Source: Pseudomonas vanderleydeniana
GTDB lineage: Bacteria > Pseudomonadota > Gammaproteobacteria > Pseudomonadales > Pseudomonadaceae
Assembly: GCF_014268755.2 (NCBI RefSeq)
Contig: NZ_CP077093.1
Location: 5,010,001 to 5,074,000, forward strand
Reading direction: 5' to 3'
Length of the DNA stretch: 64,000 nucleotides
The position numbers were made by a program, and so were the translations under genes. Under the pieces are notes generated by a model. The model saw only the letters and a list, made by a program, of their open reading frames with translations, had not been told where the DNA came from and did no database searches. Shown in pieces: positions 25,950 to 34,489 of this stretch (positions are counted from its first letter, which is position 1; each line of letters starts with the position of its first letter).

Positions 25950-27335
25950 TCATGAGTGAGTCATGTCCAGGGGTACGACGAATCGATCGAACTCGTCGGG
26001 GGAGACGAAGCCCAACTGATGCGCCACCTCGCGCAAGGATTTCCCTTCGTGATGGGCGGTCTTGGCGATGATCGCGGCCTTGTCGTAGCCGATGTGTCGA
26101 TTGAGCGCCGTGACCAGCATGAGGTTCTTCTGCAGGTTGGCCTCGATTCGAGGCAGGTTCGGGGTGATGCCCTCGGCACAATGATCATTGAAGGCGCGGC
26201 ACGACTCGGCCAACAGGGTGATGCTCTCCAGCACGTTGTGCACCATCACCGGCTTGTAGACGTTGAGCTGGAAGTTGCCCTGGCTGCCGGCAAAGGCCAC
26301 CGTCGCGTCATTGCCGAAGACCTGGGTGCAGACCATGGTCAGCGCCTCGCACTGGGTCGGATTGACCTTGCCCGGCATGATCGACGAGCCGGGTTCGTTC
26401 TCGGGGATGTCGATCTCGCCAATGCCGCAACGCGGCCCGCTGGCCAGCCAGCGCACATCGTTGGCGATTTTCAGCAGGGCCATGGCCAGCGTACGGATCG
26501 CCGCGGAGGTGTTCACCAAGGCGTCATGGGCAGCCAGGGAAAAGAACTTGTTCGACGACGCCCTGAACGGATAACCGGTCAGTTCGGCGATATGCCGCGC
26601 GCACTCATCGCCAAACCGTGGATGGGCATTGAGCCCGGTGCCCACCGCCGTGCCACCGATGGCCAGGTCGTACAGCCCCTGGACATTCTGCTCGATGCCC
26701 TTGAGCGTGTAGTCGAGCTGCTCGACCCAGCCACCGATTTCCTGGCCGAGGGTGATCGGCGTTGCGTCCTGCAAGTGGGTCCGGCCGACCTTGACCACGT
26801 CGGCGAATGCCTCGGCCTTGGCCGCCAGGGTGTTGCGCAGCAGCGTCACGCCGGGAAGCAGGGTCTCGAAGACTTCACCCACGACCACCATGTACATGGC
26901 CGTCGGAAACGTATCATTCGACGACTGGCCCCGGTTGACGTGGTCGTTGGGGTGGATTGGGGTCTTGCTGCCCATTTCCCCGCCGAGCATTTCGATCGCC
27001 CGGTTGGCGATGACCTCATTGGCATTCATGTTCGACTGGGTACCGGAGCCGGTCTGGAACACCACCAGCGGAAAATGCTCGTCCAGCTGGCCGGCGATGA
27101 CTTCGTCGGCAGCCCGGACAATCGGCAAGGCAACCGACTCCGGCAACTCGCCCAGGGCGAGGTTTGCCAATGCCGCCGCCTTTTTCAGAATGCCCATCGA
27201 ACGGATCATGGGGGCGCCCCACTGGAAGCGCGAACGGCCAATGGGGAAGTGATGGATCGAGCGCTCGGTCTGCGCGCCCCAGTATTTGTCGGACGCTACC
27301 GACACAGAGCCCATGGAATCGGATTCAAGACGCAT
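25950..27335 (-). CDS. fumC: Class II fumarate hydratase, operon copy
   Basis: 461 residues, full length for FumC, with all signature segments: [35 protein letters not shown] and the mobile loop [12 protein letters not shown]. The active-site set therefore looks intact and hydration of fumarate is expected. Two uses inside a phosphonate operon are plausible: acting on a phosphonate analogue (3-phosphonoacrylate mimics fumarate, phosphonolactate mimics malate), or replacing a housekeeping fumarase inhibited by the product. AGGAG precedes the ATG. It lies 64 bp after the diiron protein gene and just before pepM. Confidence 0.9.
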   Translation of the reverse strand: MRLESDSMGSVSVASDKYWGAQTERSIHHFPIGRSRFQWGAPMIRSMGILKKAAALANLALGELPESVALPIVRAADEVIAGQLDEHFPLVVFQTGSGTQSNMNANEVIANRAIEMLGGEMGSKTPIHPNDHVNRGQSSNDTFPTAMYMVVVGEVFETLLPGVTLLRNTLAAKAEAFADVVKVGRTHLQDATPITLGQEIGGWVEQLDYTLKGIEQNVQGLYDLAIGGTAVGTGLNAHPRFGDECARHIAELTGYPFRASSNKFFSLAAHDALVNTSAAIRTLAMALLKIANDVRWLASGPRCGIGEIDIPENEPGSSIMPGKVNPTQCEALTMVCTQVFGNDATVAFAGSQGNFQLNVYKPVMVHNVLESITLLAESCRAFNDHCAEGITPNLPRIEANLQKNLMLVTALNRHIGYDKAAIIAKTAHHEGKSLREVAHQLGFVSPDEFDRFVVPLDMTHS

Positions 27336-27399
27336 CAGGTTCTCCTGTCATCATGTCGATGACGTGATCAATCGATTATCGAAACGGTCGTCGCCGTGG

Positions 27400-28230
27400 C
27401 TAGGCCGCCAGTACCGACGCCATCTTGCCCAGGTGCTCGCAGGCGCGAATCACATACTCGTTGGAGAGTGCCGCAATGCGCCGGTAGTTGATCGATTGGC
27501 CGGTGGCCTGGCAGTAGAGCGCCAGTGCATCGGTGGCATGACGGAAATGCCGTGCTTCGACACTGCCGCAGTGGACGCTGAGAAAGGCCGCGATACGATG
27601 GGTTTCGCCGGCCGAGTAACCTCGCGACTCGCGCAGCCAGCGTTTCCACAACGGCGTCATCACGTTGTATTCACCGGTGTTGAACAATTCGGTCAGCGCC
27701 ATCATTTCCAGGGCTTCGGTCAGGTCCGGGGCGAGCGGGCGCTTTTCCCCGACCCAGGCCGAAAACTCCTTGGTGATCGGGTTCAGGTAGCGGTCCTGCA
27801 AACGCCAGTCATCAGAACCACAGATCGTCGTGGCCATGCGCTGATACAGCTTGGAGTGGTGGGGATGGCCGTGCATCTCCCCCAGGCCGACATCCTCGAC
27901 AATGATTTCGCCGCAATGCCTGGCGGCTTCAAGCAAGGCCAACCTTGCTTGCGGCTCACGCACCGACTCGGACAGTTGCAGCAGGCGCACGATAATACTG
28001 GCGACGGCATGAGCCGCCCCATCCGGGCTTCTCCACCCGCAAAAGAACGTGCACAGCGAAGCCGTCGACCAGGGTTGGGCAGTCATGTTTTCATAACGCC
28101 GCGTGTAATCCAGCAGCCGGTCGGCGTTATTGATAAAACCGTCCAGCAGTGCTTCCACCAGGTTACGGTCATCAACTTCCACCAGTGCCTGATGCACGTA
28201 ATCAATGAATACCCCGTTTGAACTTTCCAT
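27400..28230 (-). CDS. Heme-oxygenase-like diiron protein (HDO family), copy 1
   Basis: 276 residues, mostly helical, of the iron-containing redox enzyme (Haem_oxygenas_2-like) type. A six-ligand pattern can be traced: E112 and H125 (EDVGLGEMHGHPHHSKLY), E187 (NTGEYNV), and H220, E225, H228 (HCGSVEARHFRH). This is the layout of heme-oxygenase-like diiron oxidases, whose known members do N-oxygenation, oxidative decarboxylation, C-C scission or nitrile formation on amino or fatty acids. AGGAG precedes the ATG. It sits between the aminotransferase (28 bp) and fumC, so an amino-acid-like phosphonate is a likely substrate. Reaction unknown. Confidence 0.8.
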   Translation of the reverse strand: MESSNGVFIDYVHQALVEVDDRNLVEALLDGFINNADRLLDYTRRYENMTAQPWSTASLCTFFCGWRSPDGAAHAVASIIVRLLQLSESVREPQARLALLEAARHCGEIIVEDVGLGEMHGHPHHSKLYQRMATTICGSDDWRLQDRYLNPITKEFSAWVGEKRPLAPDLTEALEMMALTELFNTGEYNVMTPLWKRWLRESRGYSAGETHRIAAFLSVHCGSVEARHFRHATDALALYCQATGQSINYRRIAALSNEYVIRACEHLGKMASVLAA

Positions 28231-28258
28231 GTTATCTCCTGACTTTATTGTTATTGAA

Positions 28259-29497
28259 TCAGTGGCTACTCAAGCGTTCTACCGACGACAGAAAGTGCAC
28301 GAAACGAGATAGCCCCTCGACCAACTCTTCGTGCTCAAGTGCATAGGAAATCCTGATACTGGAAGGGTCGCCGCAGCCGGATCCAGGCACTACCGCGATA
28401 TGCGCCTCGGTCAACAACAGGTCGCTGAGGTGATCGACGTCCCTGATCGGTTCGCCGCGATACAGCCCACCCAGCCATGGGGTGACGTCGATGTACAGGT
28501 AGAAGGCGCCTTCCGGTGGCGCATAGGTCATGCCGGGCACCGGATCCAGATAGCGGCGTGCCGTCTCCAACTGACCTTGCAGAAAGGGCCCGAGCTGGGC
28601 GACGAAGGGTTCGGTGCCCGTGTCGAGCGTGGCCAGTGCGGCGTACTGCGACAGGCTGCTGGGGTTGGAAGTGGTGTGGCCCTGCAGGTTGTGCATGGCC
28701 GAAATGACCTGGGCCGGCGCGCAGGCATATCCCACCCGCCAGCCGGTGACGGCCTGGCTTTTGGAGAAGGAGTCGATCAGCACCGTCTGGGGCTTGAGCG
28801 CCGGCAACAGCGACAGGATGTTGTGATGCTCGAAGGGCGTCCGGGTGAGACTGCGATAGCACTCGTCAAACAACACCCAGAGCTGATGATCGACCGCCAG
28901 TTGGGCGATCTCGAGCAGTTGCCGTTGTTGATACACGGTGCCAGTGGGGTTGTTGGGCGAGTTGATCACGATCATCCGCGTTCGCGGCGTGAGTGCAGCC
29001 CGCACGGCCCTGGCCGTCAGGCGATAATCGTCGGGCCGGGTATCCACCCCCACCGGGGTGGCACCTGCCAGGCGGATCTGCGTCGGAAAGGTCTCCCAGT
29101 GCGGGACCGGCACGATGACCTCGTCGCCGGGGTTGAGCAGCACCATGCAGGCGTTGTAGAGCGCCTGCTTGGCCCCGGCGGTCACGGCCACTTCGTTGGC
29201 CGCGAACGCCACCCCGGTACGCTCCGATACCCGCAGCGCCAATTGTTCGCGCAGGCGCGGCAGGCCGAGTGGTGGGGTATAGCGGTTGCGTGCGCCCTGG
29301 ATGGCTTCCAGGGCCCCCGCCTTCATTTGCGCACTGGCATCGAATGACAACTCGCCGGCAGCGAAGTTGATAACATGCACTCCACTTTCCTTCAAGGCGT
29401 TGGCCTTACTGCGCATACTGGAAGTGCCGGGAGGAGTTAGTTGCAGCGCGCGTTGCGACAGACAAAACCGAGGAGCGGATAATTCATTATTATTCAT
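28259..29497 (-). CDS. Class I/II PLP aminotransferase (aspartate aminotransferase-like)
   Basis: 412 residues, fold-type I. The PLP lysine is K246 in SFSKSQAVTGWRVGY, with N183 (SPNNPTGT), D211 and Y214 (DECY) around the cofactor. It resembles the Ib group of aspartate aminotransferases. In this operon the natural job would be transamination of phosphonopyruvate (a PEP-mutase product and oxaloacetate analogue) to phosphonoalanine, which would also pull the unfavourable mutase equilibrium forward. Its Shine-Dalgarno (GCAGG) lies within a large inverted repeat directly upstream. Start at 29497. Confidence 0.88.
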   Translation of the reverse strand: MNNNELSAPRFCLSQRALQLTPPGTSSMRSKANALKESGVHVINFAAGELSFDASAQMKAGALEAIQGARNRYTPPLGLPRLREQLALRVSERTGVAFAANEVAVTAGAKQALYNACMVLLNPGDEVIVPVPHWETFPTQIRLAGATPVGVDTRPDDYRLTARAVRAALTPRTRMIVINSPNNPTGTVYQQRQLLEIAQLAVDHQLWVLFDECYRSLTRTPFEHHNILSLLPALKPQTVLIDSFSKSQAVTGWRVGYACAPAQVISAMHNLQGHTTSNPSSLSQYAALATLDTGTEPFVAQLGPFLQGQLETARRYLDPVPGMTYAPPEGAFYLYIDVTPWLGGLYRGEPIRDVDHLSDLLLTEAHIAVVPGSGCGDPSSIRISYALEHEELVEGLSRFVHFLSSVERLSSH

Positions 29498-29583
29498 CTT
29501 ATACCTGCACGTATGCTCATTACTGTCATCAGGTGCCCGTTACTTCGGTGCACTTACAGCTTGATGACAACTTGACGTGCAGG
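29498..29583 (-). promoter_or_regulatory. Three-tier nested inverted repeat sequestering the aminotransferase ribosome site
   Basis: Read on the minus strand, the leader has CCTGCACGT (29583-29575) pairing with ACGTGCAGG (29512-29504), inside it TGTCATCA (29569-29562) with TGATGACA (29531-29524), and inside that GTGC-A-CCG with CGG-GCAC around an AAGTAA loop. Together these give about 24 base pairs with two asymmetric internal loops. The AGG of the outer 3' arm is the Shine-Dalgarno, 6 bases before the ATG, so folding would hide it. No T-run follows. A translational switch, possibly ligand-sensing or opened by upstream translation of the transporter gene, is inferred. Confidence 0.72.
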
Positions 29584-29601
29584 CCAATACTCTTTCAGTC
29601 G

Positions 29602-30822
29602 TTATTGATACTTGCCGTGAATTGAATCCAGTCCTCTCTGCACCCACCACGAAAGAGGCAGGGTCAATAACAGAAGTGCCGCCAGGCCGACCACCGCGAC
29701 CGGAATACCGGTCACGTCGCCCAGGCCGCCAAACAGCACCGGCGCCAACGCGCCACCGCCAATGGTGCCGGTGTAGAACAAGGCAAAGGCATGGTCGACA
29801 TTACCCTCCCCGGCTAGGTCCGGCACCGCGCCATACAGCACCGACGAGGTGCCATTGAGGGCCAGGCCCAGCAACGGCAGGACCGCCATCAGCCCCAGGT
29901 AAGGCAGGAACAGGCTGAGAACGATCAGGGTGGCCGTGGTGAACTCCGTCAACCACACGGTTTTCATCATGCCGATGCGGGCGCCCAGGTAACCGCACAA
30001 CAGCTTGCCGAACGCCCCGCCGACGAACAGCATCGTCAGGGCCAGGCCAATGCCGGCAGTGCCCGCGCCCTTGGCCTGGAGCAGGAACGGCAGGAACGTC
30101 AGAAACCCCATGCGTACCGCGCTGTCCAGGGTGCCGGTCAGGATCATGGCGCGCAACCCGCTGGCCGAGCCCTTGCCTCCCACCGCCTTGGCCTTTTTAG
30201 TCTGAGAGCTGCCCGTGGCCGACGGAATCAACCACCACAGCCACAGTGCCACCGCGAGACCCAGCAAGCCCACCAGGGTCACGCTGGCGCGCCAACTGAT
30301 CACCGCCAACAACAAACCGACCAGACCGGGCACGAGGGTCTTGCCGATATCACCGGCGAAGTTGTACTGCGACAGCGCCTGCTTCACCCCGCCACCGGAT
30401 TCATAGGCATCGGTGATCAGCGAGGACGCCAACGGGTGCTGGGTGCTGGCACCCAAGCCGCCCATCATCAGCGCCAACAGCAGGACGCCCAGCCCACCGG
30501 CAATCCCCGCCACCAGGTAGGCCAGCCCCGCCAGCAGCGTCCCCCCCACCAGCAGTCGCTTGCGCCCCCAACGCTTGGCCGCACGGCTGGCGAGCAATTG
30601 AAAGCCCGCCATCATCGCCGAATAGGCGCCCCGCAGCAGCCCGACCTGGGCATAGCTCATGGCGAACTGCGCCTGCCACACCGGCAGCAGCACGTAGATC
30701 ACGTCCGTCAGCCCGTCGTGGATGGCATGGGCACCACACCCGGCAAACAGAGTGCGCCGGCGCCGGCTCTTGTCCTCGGCGGTTATCGCCGGTGCCGGCG
30801 ATGGCTGGACGAGTTCATTCAT
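29602..30822 (-). CDS. MFS transporter, fosmidomycin-resistance (Fsr) type
   Basis: 406 residues, twelve membrane segments. The opening GCGAHAIHDGLTDVIYVLLP and the STQHPLASSLITDAY segment fit the Fsr-type MFS group, whose namesake exports the phosphonate antibiotic fosmidomycin. In a PEP mutase operon this points to export of, and self-protection from, the phosphonate product. Its start overlaps the diiron-protein stop by 8 bp (ATGAATGA), so translation is coupled. A 104 bp gap with the nested inverted repeat separates it from the aminotransferase gene. Confidence 0.83.
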   Translation of the reverse strand: MNELVQPSPAPAITAEDKSRRRRTLFAGCGAHAIHDGLTDVIYVLLPVWQAQFAMSYAQVGLLRGAYSAMMAGFQLLASRAAKRWGRKRLLVGGTLLAGLAYLVAGIAGGLGVLLLALMMGGLGASTQHPLASSLITDAYESGGGVKQALSQYNFAGDIGKTLVPGLVGLLLAVISWRASVTLVGLLGLAVALWLWWLIPSATGSSQTKKAKAVGGKGSASGLRAMILTGTLDSAVRMGFLTFLPFLLQAKGAGTAGIGLALTMLFVGGAFGKLLCGYLGARIGMMKTVWLTEFTTATLIVLSLFLPYLGLMAVLPLLGLALNGTSSVLYGAVPDLAGEGNVDHAFALFYTGTIGGGALAPVLFGGLGDVTGIPVAVVGLAALLLLTLPLSWWVQRGLDSIHGKYQ

Positions 30823-31657
30823 GGGTTTGGGCCAGGCACTGGACGCAGTCGCGCATCACCGCCGCCTTGCGCTGCAGGTACTCGCCAAATATTTCCTGCG
30901 CGGCCGACTTGACCACCGCCACGTCCATCACCTCGACGAACTCCTCCACGGCCGCGACCGCGTGAGCGAAATGGTTGCTCTCGGTGCCACCGGTATGCAC
31001 GGTGACCCAGGCCACCGTGGACCTGACCTTTTCGGTGGGCACCCCCATGTCACGCGCAAACCACTGCTTGAACAGCGGATGGATGAACTCCACTTCGCCA
31101 TGGGTGTAGACCTCATGTACCAGCGTAGTCAACAACCCTTGCAGCAGGTCACGGTCACGCAGGCGCCGCATGTCCGTCCAGTCCTTGAACGCTTGTGCCG
31201 ACGGCAGGCAGTTTTCCTTCAGCAGCCATTGGTCATCGCCACACAGCGGCGTGGCCATGTTGTAGAACAGCTCCGAATGCAGGGTATTGCCCAGCGCCCC
31301 AAGGTCCTCGTCCGTGATCCGCTGCAGATTGCTGCACACCTGGTGCAGCCGCTGCACCTGCGCGCCCTCCTCCGCGGAACGCGCCAGCAGGGTAATCCGA
31401 TTCGCCAGCCCGGACACACTGGCAGCGGAGTTGTTGGTTTTCGACCAACTGGCGAAGAAGCGGCGCAGCGCCTGGGCGTCATGGCGACGAGCCGTCAGCG
31501 CGTGAAAGGCCTCTTCGATATCCACCAGGGCCGGTTCCTGACTGCGGAACGCTTCCAGCAACGCCTGTTTCAGAACGCCGGCATTCATCAGTTCCAGTAC
31601 CGGTTCCACCAAATACAACAATTGGCTTTGGCGGGTCAGCGAATTGCTCACGGTCAT
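30815..31657 (-). CDS. Heme-oxygenase-like diiron protein (HDO family), copy 2
   Basis: 280 residues, a diverged paralogue of the protein at 27400-28230. The same metal pattern is present with near-identical spacing at the end: E117 and H127 (DEDLGALGNTLHSELF), E188 (THGEVEFI), H221, E226, H229, H232 (HTGGTESNHFAH). Two such oxygenases in one operon suggest two successive oxidations, or a heteromeric pair with one non-catalytic partner. AAGGAA precedes the ATG; it starts 37 bp after the first transporter gene and overlaps the Fsr-type gene. Substrate unknown. Confidence 0.78.
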   Translation of the reverse strand: MTVSNSLTRQSQLLYLVEPVLELMNAGVLKQALLEAFRSQEPALVDIEEAFHALTARRHDAQALRRFFASWSKTNNSAASVSGLANRITLLARSAEEGAQVQRLHQVCSNLQRITDEDLGALGNTLHSELFYNMATPLCGDDQWLLKENCLPSAQAFKDWTDMRRLRDRDLLQGLLTTLVHEVYTHGEVEFIHPLFKQWFARDMGVPTEKVRSTVAWVTVHTGGTESNHFAHAVAAVEEFVEVMDVAVVKSAAQEIFGEYLQRKAAVMRDCVQCLAQTHE

Positions 31658-31694
31658 CTCACTTTTTCCTTGTTATGTGATGAATCAAGCGTAT

Positions 31695-32867
31695 TCATGG
31701 GCGCGGACGTGGCAGGGGATACCCTGGCTGCGCAGCGGGTTTCCAGAAGGTCCAGGCGACGAACAGCGACAACAACTGGAAGACCACGATCAGTGCGACA
31801 CAGCCCGGCCACCCCCACTGCTCCCACAGGGCGCCTGGCACCCAGGCGCCAAAGCTGCCGCCCAGGTAGTAACTGGTCAGGTAAAGTCCCACGGCACCGG
31901 CCTTGTTGTATCGCGCGTGGCTGGTGGTGAAGGCATTGGCCGCGGCCTGGGCCAGGAACACCCCGGTGGAACTGAGCGCCAGGCCCAGCACGATCAGCCA
32001 CAACGTCGATGCCAGGGTCAGCAGCGAGCCGGTGACGCCCAGCCAGGCCGCCACCTTCACCAGTTCGCCCTGTGGCCGCGCCTTGCTCAGGCGCCCGGCG
32101 ATGGGAATCACCACCAACGCCAGGAGGAATACCGCGTAGATCGTCCCCAGCGCGCCCGAGCCTAGGGAGAACGGCGCCTGGCCCAGGTGCAAGCCGGCGT
32201 AGGTAAAGGTCGCCACCTGCGAAAACAGCACACAGAAACCCACGGCATAAGCGGCCAGCAACGGCCTGCGCCACAACTCGCCGGCAGCGGCCGCACGATC
32301 GACCAAGACCGGCGCGGGTGCCACAGGGTTACGCGGCAACAGCCACAGGATCAGCGCGCCCATGACCAGGCTCAACGCCCCCAACAGGCTCAGCGCCAGG
32401 CGCCAGTCGGCATACTCGGTCACCAGGCCCGTCAGGAAACGCCCACAGAAACCGCCCAGGATGGTGCCCGCGACATACACACTGGTGGCTTCGGACACCG
32501 CGCCCCCACTCCAGCGCACGCCGATATACGCAACACTGGTGGCAAACACGACAGGGATGAGCATGCCCTGCACCCCGCGCCAGAACAGGAACTCACCGAA
32601 ACCGCTGGCCCAGGCCGCCAGCACCGCCGGCAGCGCCAGCAGCATCGCCGCCACGGCGATCACCCGGTGTTGCGCCGCACCGGCAGTCAAGCGACCGACA
32701 AAGGGCGCGGTAATGGCCACGGCCAGGGTAGTGACAGTGATGCTCCAGCCGGCCTGCCGGGCAGACACCCCAAAGGTCCCGGCCAACTCGGTGAGCAGCC
32801 CCTGGGTGGCATACAGGTTGAGAAACGCGGCGCACCCAGCCAGAAACAGGGCAATTCGAGGGCTCAT
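31695..32867 (-). CDS. MFS transporter (YnfM/arabinose-efflux type), first gene of the phosphonate operon
   Basis: 390 residues, twelve membrane segments. The N-terminus (FLNLYATQGLLTELAGTFGV) is typical of the YnfM-like MFS group, which is often paired with a divergent LysR gene as here. The start at 32867 begins the first membrane segment, although its ribosome site is weak; the frame is open to 32951. It leads the operon, 37 bp before a diiron protein gene. Possible roles are product export or uptake of a precursor. The LysR-transporter pair could predate the operon. Confidence 0.83.
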   Translation of the reverse strand: MSPRIALFLAGCAAFLNLYATQGLLTELAGTFGVSARQAGWSITVTTLAVAITAPFVGRLTAGAAQHRVIAVAAMLLALPAVLAAWASGFGEFLFWRGVQGMLIPVVFATSVAYIGVRWSGGAVSEATSVYVAGTILGGFCGRFLTGLVTEYADWRLALSLLGALSLVMGALILWLLPRNPVAPAPVLVDRAAAAGELWRRPLLAAYAVGFCVLFSQVATFTYAGLHLGQAPFSLGSGALGTIYAVFLLALVVIPIAGRLSKARPQGELVKVAAWLGVTGSLLTLASTLWLIVLGLALSSTGVFLAQAAANAFTTSHARYNKAGAVGLYLTSYYLGGSFGAWVPGALWEQWGWPGCVALIVVFQLLSLFVAWTFWKPAAQPGYPLPRPRP

Positions 32868-32902
32868 AAGAAAATTCGTAATGCTTTTAAACAATTTATA
32901 AG

Positions 32903-32930
32903 ATAGGCGACTAAGGGTTCCAATACCTAT
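32903..32930. promoter_or_regulatory. Candidate LysR operator between divergent genes
   Basis: An interrupted palindrome ATAGG-N18-CCTAT lies in the 92 bp between the divergent LysR and MFS starts. LysR regulators usually bind such dyads beside their own gene. Short and imperfect, so only a candidate. Confidence 0.45.
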
Positions 32931-32959
32931 TTCCGACCGATTGATACCCAAGGATGAAC

Positions 32960-33859
32960 ATGATCGATCTGCGCCGACTGCGTTACTTTCTGACAGTCAG
33001 TGACGAGTTGCACTTCGGCCGCGCGGCCTCGCGCCTGCACATTGCCCAGCCACCCTTGACCCGGCAGATTTCCGCACTGGAAGCGGACCTGGGGTTTCGC
33101 CTGTTCGACCGCAGCACCCGCAACGTCACCCTCACCGCCGAAGGTCGCCACTTCCTGCCCTACGCCCGCGCCGTCATGGAGCAGGTCGACCTGACCACCG
33201 CCATCACCGGCAAGCTGGCGGCCGGCTCCGCAGGCCACCTGGCGGTTGGATATGCCAGTTCCATTGCCCTCTCGGACGTGTTCAGCCAGACCATCCAGGC
33301 GTTCTGCACGGCGTATCCGGACGTCCAACTGAGCGTGGAAGAAGGCGCCTCCAGCACCCAATGGGCGCACATTATCGAAGGCCGCCTGGATATCGGCTTG
33401 AGCCGCATGCAACCACCCGGTGACGACATTGACGTCCAGGCCCTCTGCCTGGACAACGAACCGCTGGTGGCGGCCATCGCCAGCGACAGCCCCCTCGCCG
33501 GACAGGCACAGGTGACACTGGCCGAACTCAGCGCCTATCCCCTGATCGCCTTCCCGGCAGACTACGGCTCAGGCCTGAACGAAATCGTCGAAACACTCTA
33601 CCGCCGCCACGCGCTGACGTGCCGCCCGGCGCCCACCGGCAAGCAGATCACCTCGATCATCGCCCTGGTCGCCGCCGGCCGTGGCGTCGCCGTGGTGCCG
33701 CAGTGCACCCAGACCCTGGCCAAGCGCGGCGTGACCTACCGGCCCCTGGCAGAACTCGAGGCCACCGCGCCCCTGCTGGTACTGACCCGCAAGCGAGAGC
33801 GCAGCCCGTTGGTCAGCGCGTTTGTCGAGGTGATCCGCAAGACGATCGGGGCGAGGTGA
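32960..33859 (+). CDS. LysR-family regulator, divergent from the phosphonate operon
   Basis: 299 residues. N-terminal winged helix (LRYFLTVSDELHFGRAASRL, then AQPPLTRQISALE) and a C-terminal two-lobed effector-binding domain (about 90-295). The ATG at 32960 is used because AAGGA sits 5 bases upstream; an ATG two codons earlier has no spacing for a ribosome site. As the divergent neighbour it is the likely switch for the seven-gene operon, probably responding to a pathway intermediate. Similar LysR genes also sit beside MFS genes in other contexts. Confidence 0.88.
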   Translation: MIDLRRLRYFLTVSDELHFGRAASRLHIAQPPLTRQISALEADLGFRLFDRSTRNVTLTAEGRHFLPYARAVMEQVDLTTAITGKLAAGSAGHLAVGYASSIALSDVFSQTIQAFCTAYPDVQLSVEEGASSTQWAHIIEGRLDIGLSRMQPPGDDIDVQALCLDNEPLVAAIASDSPLAGQAQVTLAELSAYPLIAFPADYGSGLNEIVETLYRRHALTCRPAPTGKQITSIIALVAAGRGVAVVPQCTQTLAKRGVTYRPLAELEATAPLLVLTRKRERSPLVSAFVEVIRKTIGAR

Positions 33860-33979
33860 TCCCTCCGATCACGGGGCTGGAGATTCAAGCGGCTGCATCA
33901 CTCATCTTGTTTCTGCTGCCTTCGAATGCCGCATGGCTTATCCTTGCGCCACATAATCAATGAAGCTGTGAACTAGACA

Positions 33980-34489
33980 ATGGGTTTTGAACAACTAGCG
34001 GAGCTCCGCGACCGCCTCCGCGCTGAAAAAGCGCCGGTAGAGACTGACAAAGCGCTCCCCCCCAAGCGCAAGCCTTCCCCAAAGGCCCAGCCCCGCCCCG
34101 TGGATCCGGCAGTGGAAGCGATCTGGCCATTGCAGAAGCATTTTCCATTGGCTTTCCCGGTCAATCCGGCGCCCAAGGCTCCACTCAAGGAAGGGATTCT
34201 CCAGGATGCGGAACAGCACCTTGAGCTGCTCGGGCTAACCCGCGAGCAACTCAAACTGGGGATATCTACCTGGTGCCGAGGCAACCGGTACTGGACATGC
34301 ATGGTGGAGAACGCGCCGCGCCTGGACTTGAACGGCCAAGCAGTTGGCGTCGTGACGGCCTCTCAGGCACTTCATGCGAAGCGGCAAGCTTCAAGGCAAC
34401 GAAGCCAGGACCGGCGCAATCGTGCAAAGCCCAAAGCCGCTACCCCCGCGCCCACCGCCGATGCCGTCGTAGAACAGGCAGCGGAGTGA
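33980..34489 (+). CDS. ProQ/FinO-domain RNA chaperone
   Basis: 169 residues. A basic N-terminal tail (to about 45) leads into a ProQ/FinO domain (about 45-135: AIWPLQKHFPLAFP, KEGILQDAEQHL, WCRGNRYWTCMVE), followed by a Lys/Arg/Ala-rich tail. Such proteins bind structured RNAs and small RNAs at hairpins. This gene marks the left end of the conserved core order of Pseudomonas. A GC-rich inverted repeat (34493-34521) follows its stop. Confidence 0.88.
   Translation: MGFEQLAELRDRLRAEKAPVETDKALPPKRKPSPKAQPRPVDPAVEAIWPLQKHFPLAFPVNPAPKAPLKEGILQDAEQHLELLGLTREQLKLGISTWCRGNRYWTCMVENAPRLDLNGQAVGVVTASQALHAKRQASRQRSQDRRNRAKPKAATPAPTADAVVEQAAE

Noticed and set aside
26001..27362. Plus-strand open frame opposite fumC
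   Set aside because: No family features; complete FumC motifs are on the minus strand.
29498..29583. Integron attC or other recombination site
   Set aside because: No GTTRRRY/RYYYAAC boxes and no integrase; position over the ribosome site favours an RNA leader.
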